DNA of 64,000 bases. Source: Allobosea sp. Tri-44. GTDB taxonomy: Bacteria > Pseudomonadota > Alphaproteobacteria > Rhizobiales > Beijerinckiaceae. Every line of letters starts with the position of its first letter. The first letter of the stretch is position 1. Of this stretch, positions 60,781-64,000 are shown piece by piece. The stretch covers positions 620,001 through 684,000 of the forward strand of contig NZ_NBDP01000003.1 in the NCBI RefSeq assembly GCF_004123845.1, written 5' to 3'. Made by a program: the position numbers and the translations under genes. A model generated the notes under the pieces. The model saw nothing but the letters and a program-made list of their open reading frames with translations, ran no database searches and was not told the DNA's origin.

Positions 60781-63543
60781 TCACGACTTCTTGCCGGAGC
60801 CGGGGCGGCCGCCGCCTTCGGGGGCAGGTTCACCGCCACCGTCCTTCGGCTTGGCCGGCTGCGCTTCCTTGGCGACGCGCTGCATGTCCGAGGCCTCGCG
60901 CATCAGCCCGCCCATCTTGGCGAGATTGCCGCCCTCGATGCCGATCTCCTTCAGCACCTGGTCGATCATCGGCGCCTGGACGCGGTAGCGCAGCGCCGAC
61001 TCGATGACCTCGTCGGTGGGCGAGCGCGCCGTTCCGCCGGCGCCGCTGCCGCTGGCCGCGCCGGCGAGCCCGTCGACATGGAGGATGCGGATACCCTCGA
61101 TCTTCTCCAACGGCTTGACGCTCTCGCGCACGATGCCCTCGATCTTGTCGAGCAGGCGGCGCCGGAACAGCCCGTAGCGGGCGCCATCGCTGAGCACGTT
61201 CTCGGCCTCGTAGAGCAGCTTCTGCGCCTCGGCATCGACCGCGCGGCGCACCTTCTCGGCCTCGGACGCGATGCGGGATTCTTCGGCGGCCTTCTCGGCG
61301 AGCAGGATCTCGACGGTCTTGCGCCGCTGCGCGCTCTCGCTTTCGCGGACGGTCTTGACCTTCTCCTCGGCTTCGACCGCCTTGGCGCGGGCGATCTCGG
61401 CACTGACCTGCGCCGCCGATTCCTCCAGCGACTTGGCGTAGAGCGCGATCGCCTTGTCCATGGCGGCCGCCTCGACCTCGCGTTCGCGCCCGATCTCGAG
61501 CTTGCGCAGCTCGCGCTGGCGGCCGATACGGGCCTCGTCGAGACCGCGATCGGAGGAGATGCGCGCGCGCTCGACCTCCTCGTTCGAGACGATCTGAGCC
61601 TCCTGCAGCGCCTGGTTGCGCGCGATCTCCAGCTGCTCCAGCGCGCGGCGGCGCTCGATCCGCACAGCTTCCAGCGCCTGCTCGCGGGCGATGTCGACGG
61701 TCTCGACCTGCTGGCGCGCGGTGATCTCGGCCTGGCGCAGCGTCTTGTCGGCGTCGGCGCGCTCGACCTTCTTGTTGGCGAGCACGATCGCGCGCTCTTC
61801 CTCGGCGACCTCGACCGCCTTCTTCTGGGCGATCTGCAGCATCTCGCGGGTCTTGCTCGAATTGATCCGCTCTTCGTCGAGACCGAGCTCGGTTGCGATC
61901 CGCTGGCGTTCGACCGCGTCGCGGCGCTTCAGCTCGGCGGTGTCGAGCTCGGCATTGCGCTTGATCTCGAGCCCCTTGGTCGCGAGCTCGGCGGCGATGC
62001 GCCCGGCCGCGACGGCCTTCTCCTGGCCGATGCGGGCGGCTTCGGTCGCTTCGCGGGCAGAGATTTCGGCGGTATCGATCGCTTCGGTGCGCCCGATCTC
62101 GAGCAGGCTCTTGCGCTGGTCGAGGGCGATCCGGTCGGCCGTGATCGCGTCCTCCTGGGCAATTCTTGCCTTCTCGACCGCTTCCCGCGCGCTGATCTCA
62201 GCCTCGTCCAGCGCTCGGTTGCGGGCGATCTGGAGGGCGCGCACGCGTTCCTCCTGGCCGATGCGGGAGGTTTCGACAGCCTCGCGCGCCGCGATGTCTT
62301 CCTGGTCGAGCGTGCGGGTGCGCTCGATCTCGCGGTTGCGGATCTCCTGCTCGCGGATGATGCGCTCGGCACTCACCGCGGTTTCCTGCAGGATGCGCGC
62401 CTTCTCGGTCGACTCGCGCGCTTCGATCTCGGCTGCTTCCAGCACCCTGGTGCGCTCGATCTCCTGCTGCCTGATCTCGCGTTCGGAGGCGATGCGGGCG
62501 GCGTTGATCGTCTGCTCGTTGGCGATGCGCGCCTTCTCGACATGCTCGCGCGCGGCGATCTCGGCCTCCTCGACGGCTTGCGTCCGGGCGATCTCCTGCT
62601 GGCGGATATCCCTTTCCGAAGCGATGCGCGCTTCGCTGATCCCGCGCTCATTGGCGATGCGTGATTTCTCGATCTCTTCGCGCGAGGTGATCTGGGCCTG
62701 TTCGGCCTCGGTATCGCGGATGGCGCGCTCGCGGGCGACCTCGGTGCGCTGCATGGCGCGCTTGATCTCGATCTCGCGCTGCTGATCGAGACGCGCCGTC
62801 TCGCTCTCGCGCTCAATGTCGAGTGCCTGGCGCTCGGCTTCGAGATTGCGGGTGCGGATGCGGATCATCGAGTCCTGCTCGATATCGTTGCGCAGCTTCC
62901 GCTTGTCCTCGATCTCCTCGATGATCCGCGTCAGACCGGCTGCGTCGAAGCGGTTGGACGGGTTGAAATACTGCAGGTCGGTCTGGTCGAGGTCGGTGAG
63001 CGCGACCGATTCCAGCACGAGCCCGTTCTGGTCGAGCGCCTCGGCGGCGGCATCCTTGACGCGCTGGACGTAAGTGCCGCGCTGCTCGTGCATCTCCTCC
63101 ATCGTCATCTCGGAGGCGACGGTGCGCAGCGCCGAGATGAACTTGCCGGAGAGCAGCGCATGGAGCTGGTCCGGCTGCAGGGTGCGTCGGCCGAGCGTCG
63201 CGGCGGCGACGGAGACCGATTCCCGCTCCGGCTTCACCCGGACATAGAACTCGGCGTCGATGTCGACGCGCATCCGGTCGCGGGTGATCAGCGCATCGTT
63301 GCTCGCCCGCGTCACCGCGAGCTGCAGCACGTTCATGTTGACCGGCGTGACGTCGTGGATGATCGGCAGCACGAAGGCGCCGCCATTGATGACGACCTTT
63401 TCGCCGAACAGGCCGGTGCGGACGAAGGAGACCTCCTTCGAGGACCGGCGGTAGAGCCAGTTCACCAGATAGACGACGATGGCGATGATGATCACCGCCA
63501 CGATCAGCCAGAGGATCAGCGATCCGATCAGCTGCCCCGTCAT
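60781..63543 (-). CDS. Very long flotillin-family membrane protein (920 aa)
   Basis: N-terminal membrane segment (LILWLIVAVIIIAIVVYLVN), then a band-7/SPFH domain to about residue 210 (VVINGGAFVLPIIHDVTPV, MRVDIDAEFYVRVKP, LRTVASEMTMEEMHEQRG). From 241 to 694 there is a charged helical region of 44-residue units (annotated separately), then a conserved flotillin end (DKIEGIVRESVKPLEKIEGI with HVDGL, and YRVQAPMIDQVLKEIGIEGG). Bacterial flotillins usually have 480-680 residues, so the coiled coil is greatly extended. Expected role: scaffold of a membrane microdomain. Here it is the promoter-proximal partner of a Mo hydroxylase operon with CoxG-like proteins. Confidence 0.92.
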   Translation of the reverse strand: MTGQLIGSLILWLIVAVIIIAIVVYLVNWLYRRSSKEVSFVRTGLFGEKVVINGGAFVLPIIHDVTPVNMNVLQLAVTRASNDALITRDRMRVDIDAEFYVRVKPERESVSVAAATLGRRTLQPDQLHALLSGKFISALRTVASEMTMEEMHEQRGTYVQRVKDAAAEALDQNGLVLESVALTDLDQTDLQYFNPSNRFDAAGLTRIIEEIEDKRKLRNDIEQDSMIRIRTRNLEAERQALDIERESETARLDQQREIEIKRAMQRTEVARERAIRDTEAEQAQITSREEIEKSRIANERGISEARIASERDIRQQEIARTQAVEEAEIAAREHVEKARIANEQTINAARIASEREIRQQEIERTRVLEAAEIEARESTEKARILQETAVSAERIIREQEIRNREIERTRTLDQEDIAAREAVETSRIGQEERVRALQIARNRALDEAEISAREAVEKARIAQEDAITADRIALDQRKSLLEIGRTEAIDTAEISAREATEAARIGQEKAVAAGRIAAELATKGLEIKRNAELDTAELKRRDAVERQRIATELGLDEERINSSKTREMLQIAQKKAVEVAEEERAIVLANKKVERADADKTLRQAEITARQQVETVDIAREQALEAVRIERRRALEQLEIARNQALQEAQIVSNEEVERARISSDRGLDEARIGRQRELRKLEIGREREVEAAAMDKAIALYAKSLEESAAQVSAEIARAKAVEAEEKVKTVRESESAQRRKTVEILLAEKAAEESRIASEAEKVRRAVDAEAQKLLYEAENVLSDGARYGLFRRRLLDKIEGIVRESVKPLEKIEGIRILHVDGLAGAASGSGAGGTARSPTDEVIESALRYRVQAPMIDQVLKEIGIEGGNLAKMGGLMREASDMQRVAKEAQPAKPKDGGGEPAPEGGGRPGSGKKS
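61462..62823 (-). repeat. Tandem 44-residue (4 x 11) coding repeats in the flotillin stalk
   Basis: Residues 241-694 are built of units of 44 codons (241-284, 285-328, 329-372, 373-416, 450-493, 494-537, 607-650, 651-694) plus one of exactly 33 codons (417-449) and a weaker 69-codon stretch (538-606). The consensus of a unit is I-x-A-R-E-x-V-E-x-A-R-I, then ARIASEREIRQQEIERTR and a closing AE. The 11-residue step, including the 33-codon unit, indicates hendecad coiled coil and slippage by 33 bp. Confidence 0.85.
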
Positions 63544-63570
63544 GTCATCATCCTCCCGCCCGAATCCGGG

Positions 63571-64000
63571 TCATTTCGTCTTGCCGGGCTTGCGTGCCGG
63601 CTTGCTGGTTTTGGCTGCGCGGCCGATCTGCTTGAAGGCGCGGGTCTGGTCGCGGATCGCGACCTCGACCGGCAGGCGCTCCATCGAGGACGCGCCGTAG
63701 AAGCCATGGCAGTTGACCGTGTTCTTCATGATGAAGTCGGCATCGGCCGGCTCCGCGACCGGCCCGCCATGGACGAGGATGATCGCATCCTTCTTGACGG
63801 CGAGCGCAGCCTTCGCCCAGCGCTCGACCAGCGCCGGGCAATCCTTGAGCTTGAGCGCCGTTTCGGCGCCGATCGAGCCGCCGGTGGTGAGGCCGAGATG
63901 GCAGACGATGATGTCGGCGCCGGCCTTCGCCATCGCCCGGGCATCGTCCTCGCAGAAGACGTAAGGTGTGGTCAGCAGGCCCTTGGCATTGGCGAGGGCG
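63571..64000 (-). CDS. PEP-hydrolase/Tm-1-like TIM-barrel protein, C-terminal part (5' end outside window)
   Basis: The frame is open to the right edge. The visible 140 or so residues match the TIM-barrel (phosphoenolpyruvate-hydrolase-like, Tm-1 C-terminal) family: [60 protein letters not shown] and [16 protein letters not shown] basic Lys/Pro-rich tail ends the protein. In many bacteria it follows a Tm-1/UPF0261 N-domain gene; that would lie further right. It is 27 bp upstream of flotillin on the same strand, so it is part of the same operon. Confidence 0.88.
   Translation of the reverse strand, partial: ALANAKGLLTTPYVFCEDDARAMAKAGADIIVCHLGLTTGGSIGAETALKLKDCPALVERWAKAALAVKKDAIILVHGGPVAEPADADFIMKNTVNCHGFYGASSMERLPVEVAIRDQTRAFKQIGRAAKTSKPARKPGKTK

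Noticed and set aside
61078..62664. 528-codon plus-strand frame opposite the flotillin gene
   Set aside because: It is the antisense of the repeat region, so its own repeats are only a reflection of the 44-residue coding repeats.
1..64000. CRISPR arrays, tRNA or rRNA genes, intact insertion sequences
   Set aside because: No regularly spaced direct repeats, cloverleaf sequences or complete transposase genes with terminal repeats were found by reading.

Overview
The window looks like a high-GC alphaproteobacterial chromosome segment, most likely Hyphomicrobiales (Bosea-like). That placement is inferred from base composition, from solute-binding proteins of the TctC and branched-chain types, from a phosphonate locus of the rhizobial phnA/phnY kind, and from Cox-type molybdenum hydroxylase genes. 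I could not test it by search. No rRNA, tRNA, CRISPR array or intact insertion sequence was found. Mobile DNA survives only as decayed fragments: IS21-like at 0.7 kb and IS3/IS2-like at 6.7 kb. Two transporter genes survive only as 3' ends, TauE at 29.9 kb and TctA at 50 kb.

Layout. 0-5.8 kb: the end of a GntR/HutC regulator, then a catabolic operon on the minus strand (enolase-superfamily enzyme, TctC binding protein, tannase-like esterase) divergent from a LysR regulator. 6.3-6.9 kb: a truncated regulatory domain abutting an IS remnant. 7-23.4 kb: a large envelope block. It has a MetA/SphA-type outer-membrane protein, small exported or membrane proteins, a DUF3302/HlyD pair, and a sulfatase with two exported DUF1254 proteins, a HAD phosphatase and a formylglycine-generating enzyme. 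A complete MoxR-DUF58-DUF4381-BatA-BatB-TPR-BatD operon follows. Three copies of an odd-length palindrome (TGTAACnGTTACA followed by GCC) lie before three transcription units of this block and suggest one regulon. 23.5-28.2 kb: RidA, a D-aminoacylase-like amidohydrolase coupled to a COG0523 GTPase, and a divergent pair of DJ-1-type genes. 28.4-29.7 kb: a branched-chain-type solute-binding protein.

30-36.4 kb: an arsenic island on the minus strand (arsR, two arsC types, ACR3, a second arsR, a flavoprotein with a cysteine-rich tail, an MFS exporter), with a perfect ArsR-type palindrome before each arsR. 36.5-43.9 kb: phosphonate uptake (phnD, phnC, phnE) and breakdown (phosphonoacetaldehyde dehydrogenase, phosphonoacetate hydrolase), with an iron-type alcohol dehydrogenase and a LysR regulator but no PhnW, PhnX or C-P lyase. 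44-49.7 kb: an AtoE-type short-chain acid transporter, a 1136-residue molybdopterin oxidoreductase fused to its own flavin/2Fe-2S reductase, and a GntR regulator.

50.3-64 kb: a long minus-strand cluster built round a xanthine dehydrogenase/CO dehydrogenase-family hydroxylase. The large subunit is encoded by two adjacent genes, with a proline-rich tail at the break. With it are the 2Fe-2S and FAD subunits, CoxD/CoxE maturation factors, two CoxG-like SRPBCC proteins, a 920-residue flotillin with 44-residue repeats, the end of a TIM-barrel PEP-hydrolase-like protein, an amidohydrolase, a metallo-beta-lactamase-fold lactonase and an SMP-30/isochorismatase fusion. Several enzymes in the window lack a residue usually essential in their families: tannase CS-D-HC cysteines, the BatB MIDAS aspartate and the isochorismatase nucleophile.
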